Below are positions 53,542 to 64,000 of a stretch of DNA of 64,000 nucleotides, piece after piece. Source of the stretch: Mauremys mutica. Taxonomy: Eukaryota; Chordata; Testudines; Geoemydidae. The stretch's first letter is position 1, and every line of letters starts with the position of its first letter. Location of the stretch: positions 39,006,399-39,070,398 of the forward strand of contig NC_059084.1 in NCBI RefSeq assembly GCF_020497125.1, written 5' to 3'. Under the pieces are notes generated by a model that saw only the letters and a program-made list of their open reading frames with translations, was not told the DNA's origin and ran no database searches. A program made the translations under genes and the position numbers.

Positions 53542-56258
53542 CGGCCATTGAGGGGCGGCCGATCCTACAGCTGGAATGGATGACCTCCACACCGGTCTGG
53601 GTCGCTCAGTGGCCGCTGCACAAAGACAAGCTCGCCCGAGTACATGAACTTGTGCAGGAACAACTGGCTAAAGGTCATCTTGAACCTTCTATTAGCCCCT
53701 GGAATACCCCTATTTTTACCATACCAAAAAAATCTGGGCACTGGCGTTTGTTGCAAGATCTACGAGCTGTTAATGCTGTGATGAAGGACATGGGCGCCCT
53801 CCAACCTGGGCTGCCCACGCCTACTATGCTTCCGCATGGATGGCCTTTACTTTTTATTGATCTTAAGGATTGCTTTTTTACCATTGCTTTACATCCTGCG
53901 GACCGAGAGAAGTTTGCCTTTTCTGTGCCTTCTGTTAACAAAGCTGAACCTGCCAAACGGTATCAATGGACTGTTTTGCCACAAGGTATGAAAAATTCTC
54001 CTACCATTTGTCAGTTTTATGTTGCTTGGGCTATAGCGCCCCTGCGAGCGGCACATCCTGACTGGATTATCTATCATTATATGGATGATCTCTTGTTTAC
54101 CAGCGCTCACCTTTCAATGGAAGCAGCCATTGTTGAAATTGACTCTGTTTTACAAAAGGCTGGTTTAGTAATTGCTCCAGAAAAGATTCAACAGCAAGCC
54201 CCGTATCGGTATCTTGGTATGGAGATAACCGATTCGATTGTGCGGCCACAAAATTTAACCATTCGATTGGATATTCGTAATTTACATGATGTACAACGTT
54301 TAGTGGGCGACCTGCAGTGGATCCGCGGTCTTTGTGGAATTACCAATGAGGATCTTGCACCTTTAATTTCATTGCTTAAGGGTGGTCATGCCCCGGATGA
54401 CCCTCGCTCTCTTCAAGCTGAACATCATGTTGCCCTGCAAACCATTGCAAACAAGTTAGCCACGCGTTATTCCGGATGCATTTATCCGGACTTACCTGTT
54501 TTTATGGCTCTCTTTCCACAGATATTTCCCTAACGGCCCTACTTTTTCAGTGGCATGAAGCTCTTTTAGATCCGCTTGTGGGCATTGAGTGGGTTTTTCC
54601 GCCTTCGCATTATGCCACAACTGTGACCATGCGACTTGATGCAGTCGCTCATCTTATTCGAGTGGCCCGACAGCGTCTGTTAGCGATTGCGGGCACGGAT
54701 CCTCACATGATTTATTTGCCCTTTGATGATGCCACCGTGACTCAATTGCTTGTTACCCACCTTCCCTTTGTACTTGCCACCATTGATTATGCCGGTCAAT
54801 TTGGCAGCCATTTTCCCTCACATCGGTTTTGCTACTATGCTTCCTTTGGAGAAAGCCCTAATGTTACGGTCCAGTCCTGTTGCCGGCCTCACCGTTTTTA
54901 CGGATGCCAGCGGTAGTGCTCAGCGTGCAGGACTTCTTTGGTTTGCTGACAACCGCTGGCACCACGAATTTCTTCTTGCTGATGGTTCCTTGCAGGTTTT
55001 AGAGCTTCGTGCTATTGTTCGAACCTTTGAAAAATGGCCCGATACTCTATTGAATATTGTTAGTGACTCCTTATACGCTGTAGGTGTGCTTCGTCGTTTG
55101 GAACGGTCCCTGTTGGGCCGCGTCACGAATTCCGTTTTGTGGACCGCTTTTTTTCAGCTTTGGCATCTTTTAAATGCTCGACAGTGCCCTTATTTTGTTA
55201 TGCATATTAGAAGCCATTCTGGATTGCAGGATGGTCTTGCCGAAGGCAATGCGCTAATTGACCATTTGGTTGGCGCTGCCCAAGTCCCAAATTCATTTGC
55301 TCAGGCAGGGGTCTCCCATGAATTTTTTCATCAGTCCGCCTGTGCTTTGGCGCGCCAGTTTGCGATTTCTGTTAATGATGCTCGTGCTATTGTAGCCTCC
55401 TGCTCTGATTGCCAACAACATGTATTGCCTCTTGTATCCGGTGTTAATCCCTGTGGCCTTTTGTTGCTTCAAATTTGGCAGTCTGATGTTACCACGTTTG
55501 CTGAGTTCGGCGCCTTGCGCCACCTTCATGTTACAATTGATACCTTTTCTGGCTTTATTTGGGCAACGGCACTGACCTCTACCAGCTCCCGCGATGTGAT
55601 TAAACATTGGCAAGCCTGTTTTGCTGTTATGGGAGTTCCTGCCCTTATTAAAACTGATAATGGTGGGGGTTATGTTTCTCACCGCACTACCCAATTTCTT
55701 TTACAATGGGGTGTGCAGCATTCTACGGGTGTCCCTGGCAATTCTACTGGACAAGCTATTATTGAGCGTGCCCACGCATCTTTAAAAGTGCTCCTTTTGA
55801 AACAAAAGGGGGGAATTCGGAGTGAAAGGGCAGACGCTTTGGATAAGACGCCTGCCGCTCGGTTGCTGAAAGCTCTTTATGTGCTCAATTGGTTACATTT
55901 TGGAAAAGATAGCCAAGTGCCCCCCGCGATTAAACATGTCGGCGGGATCACCGGGGAAGAGCAGGGTACGACCCCACGACCCTCGGTTAGATGGTTTGAT
56001 TATCAGCAGCAAATATGGAAAGGACCAGTTGATTTACTAATGTGGGGGAGGGGTTATGCTTGTGTTGCCACTGACGCAGGTCCTAGGTGGATACCGGCAA
56101 AGTGGGTCCGGCCTTGGCTGCGTCCTCGGACGCAACAACAGGCAGATACGGAAGAGCCACGCGAGACGTACCCAGATGCCACGGAACCAGAGCCCCTGGA
56201 GAACAACTGCCCGCTGGCTATGACAGGACTTTTGGCTGCTTTGTTTGATTTTGTGTGA
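53493..56258 (+). pseudogene. pol: ERV pol: RT, RNase H, integrase; two frame changes
   Basis: Copies and integrates the viral genome. It lies at -1 to pro and overlaps its end. RT: HKDKLARVHELVQEQLAKGH, motif A FIDLKDCFF and active site YMDD at 54078-54089. The first open stretch stops at 54531. The coding signal changes frame near 54515 (LTALLFQWHEALLDPLVG) and returns to the first near 54830. RNase H: TDASG (about 54903), ELRAIV, SDSLYAVG and a later Asp (about 55260). Integrase: HHCC finger with His at 55317 and 55329 and Cys at 55401 and 55410, then catalytic Asp 55485 (WQSDVT), Asp 55656 (TDNGG) and Glu 55764 (IIERAH), a D,D35E spacing. The C-terminal WKGPVDLLMWGRG/WIPAKWVRPW is complete. 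No canonical pro-pol slip heptamer was found. Confidence 0.94.
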
Positions 56259-56280
56259 TTGTATATTAATTGTGTTGCAC

Positions 56281-56298
56281 CCCTTTTATTACCCATAG
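56281..56298 (+). promoter_or_regulatory. Predicted ERV envelope splice acceptor
   Basis: A pyrimidine-rich CCCTTTTATTACCCATAG ends at 56298. The first ATG after it (56330) opens the env frame, which supports this site. It lies about 40 bases after the pol stop. Confidence 0.55.
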
Positions 56299-56329
56299 GT
56301 TTGGAGACGCGCGCTCCGGGCAGTGCAGC

Positions 56330-57601
56330 ATGGTCAGTTCCCCAATGCGTTCCACAAGCCTCCGTGACTCTGGGCTGGGCTCATATTTTGTCGGATGCGG
56401 AGGACCATCCTCGCCTGGTTTTGCTCTTTTGCTTGTTGTGGCGCTCCTTGTGAGGGGAGGCGCCACGTATGATCTTATGCCCCCAGTAAATGCTTGGCTG
56501 ACTTTGGCGCAGAGTGCCATAAATACAACGGCCTTCTGCCTGCCCCATGTTGTTGCAGTGGGAGCCCTTATGGAAACCTGTTTTGTGGGTGTTTGTACCG
56601 AATTGGAGGTGCTACAGCAGCACTCCTGGCTGTTTCGTATTCCCAAGGATTTACCTTATGAAGAGTTGTATGCTTTAGGCCCTGGAGCTGCTCAATATAA
56701 GCTAGATGCCAGTATGTATTCATTTTGTTTGGCTAATGTAACAGCTGCAATTACATGTATGAATTTTGTTAATGCTAAGCATGTAGCTATTAATCATAAT
56801 AATGTGGAACTTGTTTGTCGCCACAAGAGGGACGTATCCTTTGCTTATGGACATATGAAGTTGCCCCTGGGGTGGTTTTTGTTATGCGGCCGCACAGCCT
56901 TTACTTATATTCCAGCTAATAGTTCTGGTGGCCCCTGTGCTATTGGCCGTGTGGCCCCTTTGTTGTTTCCCCATCCCTTGGTGAAAGGGCATCACCAACG
57001 GCGGGAGAGCATCCCCTTAAGCCCTACCTGCAAGGCAGATGTTACATTATTTTCAGAACGAGAGGCAGCAGCCCTTACCTTTACCCTGGTGGGCCTCCCT
57101 GGTCTGGTGGTGCATAACTACCATGTCGTAGCACATCTTGCCTGTACTGTGGCGAAAGCTTTAGATTTAACTTCTACTGTTCTTGCCTTATTAACTCAAG
57201 AAGTGGGAGAAGTTCGCCGAGGAGTTTTGCAGAATCGCTTAGCCATTGATTATTTATTGCTGTGACATGGTAATTCTTGCTCTGATTTTGTGGGTATGTG
57301 TTGCTTTAATATTACAGATGCGAGTGCGGCTATTGAGGCTGATTTGGATCGTTTGCGCCACCTAGCGGAGGGCATCCGCCAGCAACAGGGAGATTTCTGG
57401 CTGTGGTCATGGATGTCGTCGCTACGTGGCTGGGCTGCACACTTATTGCAAGGTTTAGTGCTAGGGGTACTGTGTATTTTTATTGTTTGCTTTTTGTATT
57501 TTTGCTATTTGTGTGGCTGCCGTTGCTGTTGTGTGGCACGCACCTTGGCGGGACCCTCCTGGCCCCTTAGGCCGCTTATGTTAGCTAGAGGAGGGATGTA
57601 A
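56330..57601 (+). pseudogene. env: ERV envelope (alpharetrovirus-type), one internal stop
   Basis: Surface glycoprotein precursor, 423 codons long. Start chosen as the first ATG after the predicted acceptor. A hydrophobic signal FALLLVVALLV lies at residues 31-41. The surface unit is short, with glycosylation sites such as NTT (65), NVT (136) and NSS (197). A basic HHQRR (221-225) is the probable cleavage site. The transmembrane unit has a hydrophobic loop bracketed by Cys234 and Cys272, like the internal fusion loop of alpharetroviruses, a heptad-rich stretch (LLTQEVGEVRRGVLQNRLAI), then a TGA at 57263-57265 (codon 312). In the same frame follow CX6CC (Cys317, Cys324, Cys325), FNIT, a membrane span at about 57455-57520 and a Cys-rich tail. 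As read, the protein ends before the CX6CC motif and membrane anchor. Confidence 0.92.
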
Positions 57602-57757
57602 TGGGTAAGAGCAGGGCACTGCGGAAGATATTGTTACGGTTTATTTAGGCAGCTGGTGTCTTTATTTGCCTTTTAGTTTTGGATTGTAATAGATTGTAGT
57701 AATTTGATGCTATGAGCTGGGAATGTATTGCTAATGCCTCCCCCCTTTTTTTTTTTT
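57602..57757 (+). other. ERV 3' untranslated region with an LTR-like 17-mer
   Basis: No open frame. TGGGAATGTATTGCTAA at about 57719-57735 repeats the start of the LTR (57776 on), about 57 bp before it. Confidence 0.75.
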
Positions 57758-57773
57758 GAGAAAAGGGGGGAGA
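57758..57773 (+). promoter_or_regulatory. ERV polypurine tract
   Basis: GAGAAAAGGGGGGAGA lies directly upstream of the 3' LTR, after a C- and T-rich run. This is the expected plus-strand primer. Confidence 0.88.
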
Positions 57774-58117
57774 TGTGGGAATGTATTGCTAACTTGGCTG
57801 ATGGGAGTGTGGGAAGTTAAGGTATGTAGGCTTCAAGGACAGGCTAATTAGGCTGTGAGCTGTGTAGTTAGATTGGCCTTGGCTGGTTCTCATCTGCTAG
57901 TAGGCAGTAAACAGGATAATAAATCAGAAGGTTGTACAGGATGACAATTATCCAATGAAGTTATAGCTGTGCCTGTGTGTATTTTATTAACCAATTAGCA
58001 ATTGCTTGATTGCTTGCCATAATTGTATATAACAAGTATGCTGGAGAGAAATAAATGATTTAAGCTTGCAATCACATTGGTTGTCGTGCTATATCCCGGC
58101 CCGCATGAGATGCAACA
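57774..58117 (+). repeat. ERV 3' LTR
   Basis: 344 bp, the same length as the 5' LTR with 3 mismatches by eye, ending GAGATGCAACA and followed by ACCATA. Confidence 0.95.
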
Positions 58118-58123
58118 ACCATA

Positions 58124-58601
58124 ATCAATCTGGTCTGTCCCTGCCTTAACATCAGTACAGACACTGGCAGCCTGTCAGATCCATTGCTACCAATTCCCCA
58201 GAGGGTCAGTCCTTTCTGCTATTCAAAAAGGGTGGCTGGCAGGATAAACTATGACCTTTAATACAAATATAAAATCCTACCCCTACACCACTACTGTAGA
58301 CATGTGTGTATTAAGCTTTCATGGATCTCAGCAGGCTGCAGCACGGTTTCTTCTTTCTAACCCTTCGTGGAAATGGAATGACATGGCTCAGATGCCCTAG
58401 GCCCCAGGACCAGTGCTGATGCCCCAGATGCCCTAGTATGTCAAGTACACCCCATCCCAGAGATGGACGCATGTAGGTGCTCTGAGTTTATGGTTCACTT
58501 CTCCAGGGGCAGGTGAAGCAAACAGATTCACAGGCTTTACCAAGATCTCTAAACATGAGATCACATGAGAAACACACTGAGCTGGATAGGGCAATAGACT
58601 A
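58124..58601. other. No gene recognised between ERV and duplicon B
   Basis: Host DNA without an identifiable element or open frame. The CTACTGTAGACATG near 58290 resembles a MITE end. Confidence 0.45.
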
Positions 58602-60689
58602 AGCCCCCTTTTTTACTTTATTTACTTTGATCCTCCCTGCACTGATTTTGTTTTGAGAGACTCGGCTATGCCCCAAACAGGGGAAGGAGTTGGTGAGTGC
58701 TAGAAAAGGGAAGCAACCCAAACTGTGGTCAGGTGGGGACTCAATGAGCCCTATACCCCACAGTATCTTCTAGAAGGGCATCCCATCTGGATTGAAGGCA
58801 ACAAGAGATGGAGACCCCACCACTTACCTTGGTAGCTTGTTGCAATGGCTAATGTTAAAAATGTGTGTCTAAATTACATTTGTCTGACTTCAGCTGCCAG
58901 CCACTGGTTCCTGTTCTGCCTTCCTCCTCTAGATTAAGGAGCCCTTTAGCTCTTCATTCCTTGTTCCTTGATGAACACCTTTGCATTTGGCTGCCTTCAA
59001 ACACATTTTGTTTGCTATATCATCTAGTCTGACCCCCTGTGTAGCACAGGCTGATAACTTCACTCAGCGCCCTCACACTAAACCCAGCAACAGACATTAG
59101 ACCTAAGTATTACGACCCATAGGAGACTAGGCTGTTATGTGCCACAGGCAGAGAATAGGAGGGATGGGTTGCACTAGTGCCTGAGGTCTCCGCAATGTCA
59201 GGACAATGACTGAGATACACCCCGATAATCCTGGTGAGTGACCGTCACCCAATGTTACAGAGGAAGGCGAAAAATCCCCATTGGCAATCCCCACTGCCAA
59301 TCTCAACTGGGGGGAAATTCCTTTCTGACCACACATATGGCCATCTGTTAGACCCCAAGAATATTCGAACCTGCCAGCCAATCACCTAAGAGGGAGAATG
59401 CTCAGGGCAACCTCAGAGCCCATCTCATGCCTTCAAACGTCTCATCTACAGCCATGGGCATCCCTGATGAGTCAATGGTTTTTCACAGGTTTCATAGGCT
59501 GGAAGTTAGTTAATAATGCTTTCGTTATTTCAGCTGGAAATAGCAGCCAGCCACCATCCCAGAGCTCTGTTGGCTCTGCAGGGGTCAAAATTCAAAATTA
59601 TTTTGACCCTGACAATCCAACTCTGACATCCCTGGATTGCAGATCTGTGGATTACCAAGGGGTCTTTTGTTATTTAATTAGATTTTACAGTGGAGCTGCA
59701 TTTTAAGTACTTAAAGTTATACATATTGAACTGATTGGAAAACAAAAAAAAATCAGACAATTACTGAACAATTTCAAAAACATTTCATTGCAAACATTTT
59801 GGAAAGTAGTTATTTGTGGTAGTAGTATTAATGACACTTCTATTTTTTGTTCCTGTCAGTTTTCCTTTTTTCTCCTACTTCTCTTCCCATTTTCTCTTTT
59901 TTACTTTCTCCTCTTTTTCTAAGGCACAGGGCAGTACAGAAGGAGAAAAATGGAGGGGGGAAATAAAACCTAAAGAACAAGTAAATGAGAGATTTTTTTT
60001 CCATTTTTTTTCTCTTTTTTCACTGAAAATATTGAAGACTATGAACATTTTTATTTACCAATTGTCAATTAAAAGAAAAACACATTAACAAAAACCTTTT
60101 CAACCAAAAAAGAAAGATTGCCCGGCTTTATTTATAAATACACCTTTACATGAGGATTAGATAATCAAAGACAACTTTAGGTGAACCTGTAAAGATAGAA
60201 ATAGAAATGGAAGCTTTGTGTTAAAACAAACAAACACTCCAATCCCACTAATTCTTGGTAAAAGTAACAATGAATTTTGTGAAATCAGACTCCTGATTTG
60301 TCACATGGGAAATATAAATAAGCTGTGTAATTGTATAAGAGAGAAAAGGATAAGCCATAAAGTAGTAGAATATTTTGGTTAATTTAGTGGAACATTTTAT
60401 AATAAAATACTCCTGTCAGTTAAGAATTATTTAAATTACATTTTTTTTCAATTTATTTGAATTTTTTTTCTCCTGAGATAACTATGATTTTAAGATTTTA
60501 TTTTCAGTATTTCAAATATTCATAGAATATTTTTTTACCAAAACTTCTCAGGGTCAAATCCTCCTCTGTTGGAAAATATCCGGAGAGCACATTGAATTGC
60601 ATCATCTGGGGATCTGACCCATTGACTCCAGTGGAACTATGCAGGTTTACAGCTGGGGATATGGTCTATTGGCTCCAGTTCATCTGTCA

Positions 60690-61015
60690 TGGAGTCACCG
60701 GTCCGATGCTCTGGAACTGCTCCGTATGAAGCCCATCAGGACTCTGGAGTAGCGTGCCTCCTCTCTCTGAGAAAACTGTCACCAGGACAAGACGCTTACA
60801 CAGCTTCGACCCTCCTGAATCTGACCTTAGAGCATTCAGCATCCCCTTCCACACCTTGCACTTCCCACAGCAAGTCCACTTGGGTGGGGCTCCTAGGAAA
60901 GATAGAGGGTCCTGCACCCCAACTCTGCAGTCAGCTGTGACTCAACCAGCATTGTAAAATGGAAGGTTTATTAGTCAAGAGAACAGAACTTGTTAGCACA
61001 GAAATCAATGACATT
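60690..61015 (-). mobile_element. Truncated LTR, family 2, in duplicon B
   Basis: Matches the 16973-17300 portion of the duplicon A LTR and then jumps to sequence equal to about 17706 in A. The deletion removed the rest of the LTR and adjacent DNA after the A/B duplication (or the copied allele already lacked it). Confidence 0.75.
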
Positions 61016-61248
61016 CAGAGAAGTCCATCTTGGGGAGTCTATTTACTCCAGTGGAGCTATGCTGATTTGCACCAACTGGCTCCACGGATTTCAATGGAGA
61101 TTATTGCCCTTGTTCCGTAACTTATTTATGCACATATTTCACAAGTGTGCAGGATGTGATCCCTTTCGATAGGATACACAATTCATGTGGTGTATCCATC
61201 CCCTCTCTGATATGATCTAGTTTCTAAGATAAATGATCATTAAATAAA

Positions 61249-62196
61249 TTATGTTTTTAGTTTCCTGCATGAGAACAGGAATCTGCTCATCAGTCTCCTG
61301 ATGGCCTTTTTCATCTCAGCATTTCTCAGCGTGTAGATAATTGAGTTCAGCATCGGGGTGATGACTGTGTAAATGATAGACACCACTTTGTCCAGGGCAA
61401 ACTTCTTGAAGGGCCGAGCATAGATGAAGATGGTGGGTATGAATATTAAACACACCACGGTAATCTGGGTTCCACAGGTTGACAGAGCCTTGCGTTTCCC
61501 ATCTGTGACATGTGACCATATCTGGACTAAGATGATGATATAGGAAATTAGCAGAATTATGAATACTATTAGAAGGAACACTCCATTATTGAAGACCATC
61601 TGCAGCTCGATCACATGGGTGTCAGTGCAGGCCAGTTTGATGACCTGTGGGACATCACAGTAAAAATTGTCCAGGACATTCGGCCCACAGAACGGTAGCT
61701 GGAGGAGCAGTCCAATCTGAACGGCAGAGTGAGCAAATCCACCCAACCATGCCAGTGCCACTATCCCCACGCACACACTCCGATTCATGATAATCAAGTA
61801 TCTCAGTGGTTTATAGATGGCCACATACCGATCGAATGCCATCCCCACAAGCAAAAATACCACTGCACCCCCTATGAAGTGGAAGAAGAAGATCTGGAGG
61901 AGACAGTCATTGAATGAGATGGTTTTACACTGGGAGAGGAGACACAACAGCAATCTGGGAGTATTGACCGATGAGTCACTGACATCTAGGAAAGCCAGGT
62001 TGGCCAGCAGGAAGTACATAGGGGTGTGGAGTCTGTGGTCAGAGATCACTGTGATGATGATAGTTAAATTTCCCAACCAAGTGGTCACATATACTAGGAA
62101 GAAGGCAATGAAGAAAAAATGCTCTAGCTCAGGACTTTGGGTGAGTCCCAGGAGCACAAATGCAGTCACTGTAGTGGTGAGATTCTGCTGGTCCAT
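61249..62196 (-). CDS. Olfactory receptor, OR4-like (copy B)
   Basis: Intact 315-residue odorant GPCR, sister of the gene at 17926-18873. It has the same glycosylation site NLT (5-7), Cys98/Cys180 pair, GMAFDRYVAIYKPLRY (118-133), LPFCGPNVLDNFYCD, KALSTCGTQITVV and PMLNSIIYTLRN. Counting by eye, 27 of 948 bases and 15 of 315 residues differ from copy A (E12A, I95F, M112V, I113V, F115L, V121F, M161I, A191T, S204N, L207F, R227W, V274I, M286I, I306F, R312K). Five lie in or beside TM3, where OR ligand pockets are formed, so odorant preference could differ; this is inference. There are no stops or gaps. Confidence 0.97.
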   Translation of the reverse strand: MDQQNLTTTVTAFVLLGLTQSPELEHFFFIAFFLVYVTTWLGNLTIIITVISDHRLHTPMYFLLANLAFLDVSDSSVNTPRLLLCLLSQCKTISFNDCLLQIFFFHFIGGAVVFLLVGMAFDRYVAIYKPLRYLIIMNRSVCVGIVALAWLGGFAHSAVQIGLLLQLPFCGPNVLDNFYCDVPQVIKLACTDTHVIELQMVFNNGVFLLIVFIILLISYIIILVQIWSHVTDGKRKALSTCGTQITVVCLIFIPTIFIYARPFKKFALDKVVSIIYTVITPMLNSIIYTLRNAEMKKAIRRLMSRFLFSCRKLKT

Positions 62197-62284
62197 TTTG
62201 TGGACTTAAAATATATCTACAATTAAACAGAAATAACAATAAAAAATATGTCCTTTTTGTAATTCTCCCCATGTCTCCCTCTAA

Positions 62285-62533
62285 GGCTATGTCTACTCTA
62301 CTGCAGTAAGTTGACCTACGTAACGCAACTCCAGGTACGTGAATAATGTAGCTGGAGTCAACGTAGCTTAGGTTGACACTCTCCCATCAACTTACCTTAA
62401 TTTTCTCGTGTGGGGTGGAGGACCAGAGTCGACTGGAAAGCGACCTGCAGTCGATTTGGCAGTAGACCTGCTAAATTGACCTCTGTGCATTGATCTCTGG
62501 AGTGTCTATCCAGGCGGTAGTGTAGACATAGCT
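62285..62533. mobile_element. PIF/Harbinger-like MITE upstream of OR copy B
   Basis: Direct counterpart of 18959-19207, with TAA on both sides (62282-62284 and 62534-62536). Shared by descent through the duplication, not a separate insertion. Confidence 0.8.
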
Positions 62534-64000
62534 TAAGTGACTGATATTACATTCTTCTTAAATCCATGTAAGCAAACAAACTTTGTTTGGGAATTTTCTT
62601 ATTTTTCCTCAATTAAAAACTGTATGCTCAGCTGAATTCAGGAGAATCCTAATTCAGCAGACCCTCTTCACTCTTTCAGTGGTGATCTTGTCCTGGGAGT
62701 GAAAGGGATTGGTTTGCTCCACAAAAGTATGCCTGTTCCTTACAGTGTCCATTCATCCATCTGCAACTTTGATGCTCTAGACCTCCCAATTTATTTATTT
62801 TTTCAATGTTTAGGCTTTGGATTTTCAGTCTCATTTTTTTAACCTCTTTTTTAAAAAAAAAACTTTATCCCACTTTTCCACCCTAAAATTGTGGAAAGGA
62901 AAGTACGAAAAGTGGGAGAAAGTTTGCCTTTCTCTCACAATTTACCATGCAAAGAGTAAGAAGTGAAACATTTTTATCCAAGTGAAATGAAAAGCTTCAT
63001 TTTCTTTTGAAAATTTCTCATGAAAAAGTGAAAAGACCTAATTGAAAAAAACAATTTTCCCATTAAATATTTTGATTCCAACCAACCATTTTATTTTATA
63101 GTGATATTCTTTTCAAAAGAAAATGTTGCTTTAAATGAAAAGAACAACTTAATTTTGACTGACATTTTCAGATGAAAAATTGAAACATTGTGTTAAAAAA
63201 GCCCCCCAAAACAGATTTTCCCATCTGCAGTCTGTTGATATGTCTTGCAAAAGGATGTCAATCAGCTCTAAAAACCTTGACCATAAAGTATGGTTTCAGG
63301 TTGGGGTGTGAGTGGTTGGAGAGAATGGCTTTGAAGGTAGAACACTACGTGGTTGGGAGCTGGGTTAAGTTTCTGCTCTGCAACAGACAACTTCTGTGAC
63401 TACATATAACTGACACCTCCTCTCAGTCTGGGATTTTCAAGGCAGAAGGTTAGGTGTTCACCTCTGCTGATCATTGTTGGGAGCTGGATGCTTAAACTCC
63501 TCAGGTCCTTTGACAATCCCTGCCTCTGCTCCTCCTCTTGGGATCTTGGGATTTAATTGGGATTAACAATAGTTTCCCTACATTGCAGGAGTCTGGGGAG
63601 GTTAATCTATTAAGGATTGTCAGGCACATGGGCACCATGATGATTGGGGCCATGGCAAGTAATTAGGTGGAGAACTTGGGTGGAAAGGAATGAAGGTAGG
63701 GGCATTGTCCATTACTCCCTCATCTAGACTTCAGAGACTCCAGAGCTTGCTGCATCTCTTAGGCTGCTGTGGAAGTTTCAATAGAAACACATCAGTGTCT
63801 ACTGTCTGAGACAAAAGACCAGAGTCATTAGTTAAAAGCCTGTAGCAGATGTACTCTGTATATGCTCTAGCCAGTAGAGAGGCGCCTCGTTAGTTCAGCG
63901 TGGGCTACACCTTGATCTGTTGTGAAGTAAGTCACCTTTAAGCATTTTAGGATCTTATTGTAAATGGGAGCTGCTCTCAACTTTCAGGGAGTTAGGTATC

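Larger units (their letters stand above)
50351..58117 (+). mobile_element. Endogenous retrovirus, nearly full length, defective
   Basis: A 7.8-kb provirus with 344-bp LTRs at 50351-50694 and 57774-58117, flanked by the 6-bp target duplication ACCATA (50345-50350 and 58118-58123). The order is LTR, tRNA-Trp primer site, splice donor, gag, dUTPase-protease, pol, env, polypurine tract, LTR. Gag, pro and pol occupy frames stepping by -1, as in betaretroviruses. The LTRs show 3 mismatches by eye, so insertion is recent on a genome scale. Lesions: two frame changes in gag, a stop in dUTPase-pro, two frame changes in pol and one stop in env. Betaretrovirus-like gag-pol with alpharetrovirus-type envelope. 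Confidence 0.95.
58602..64000. repeat. Segmental duplicon B (direct copy of 14878-20650), truncated by window end
   Basis: Colinear with duplicon A: reversed CR1-like region at about 58770-59050, AT-rich stretch, LTR fragment at 60690, OR gene at 61249, MITE at 62285. Compared with A it lacks about 400 bp corresponding to 17300-17705. The match still holds at 63990, so the duplication continues beyond the window. Confidence 0.93.

Overview
This window is non-mammalian amniote nuclear DNA, most likely from a turtle (a crocodilian is the main alternative). It holds a small olfactory receptor (OR) cluster buried in transposon debris. The host signs are single-exon OR genes, many CR1 LINE copies ending in short ATTCTATG-type tails, a tRNA-headed SINE with a CR1-like tail, PIF/Harbinger-like MITEs beginning GGCTATGTCTAC or similar, MIR-like relics and several solo LTRs. 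Only three host genes look intact; all are ORs on the minus strand: 17926-18873 and 61249-62196 (an OR4-like pair) and 38836-39777 (an OR6/OR11-like gene). Two OR pseudogenes, at 221-2098 and 5910-6482, lie on the same strand.

Layout. 0-7.4 kb: two OR pseudogenes, old CR1 with nested MITEs and a solo LTR. 9.0-14.4 kb: an LTR copy split by a Ty3/gypsy retrotransposon (9638-14242) with its own LTRs, primer-binding site, gag, protease, RT/RNase H and integrase. 14.9-20.6 kb: duplicon A with OR4-like gene A. 24.2-26.6 kb: an inverted, shortened relative of duplicon A that has lost the OR gene. 29-34 kb: SINEs, a hAT-like element filled with a G-rich minisatellite, and a long CR1 copy. 37-48 kb: two solo LTRs of one family, the third OR gene and a 1.83-kb tandem duplication. 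50.35-58.12 kb: a nearly full-length endogenous retrovirus (ERV). 58.6-64.0 kb: duplicon B, a direct copy of duplicon A about 43.4 kb away, with OR4-like gene B; it runs off the window.

The ERV is the most striking object. Its two 344-bp LTRs differ at only about 3 positions, a 6-bp target duplication flanks it, and the primer-binding site matches tRNA-Trp. Gag, dUTPase-protease and pol sit in three successive -1 frames as in betaretroviruses, with a textbook GGGAAAC slip site. The envelope instead has the layout of an alpharetrovirus envelope: an internal fusion loop bounded by cysteines and a CX6CC motif. All four reading units carry stops or frameshifts as read here, so the copy appears defective.

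The three intact ORs should act independently as odorant receptors in olfactory neurons. There is no operon-like coupling; shared strand and sequence reflect tandem duplication. The rest of the window records duplication, inversion, nested insertion and loss.
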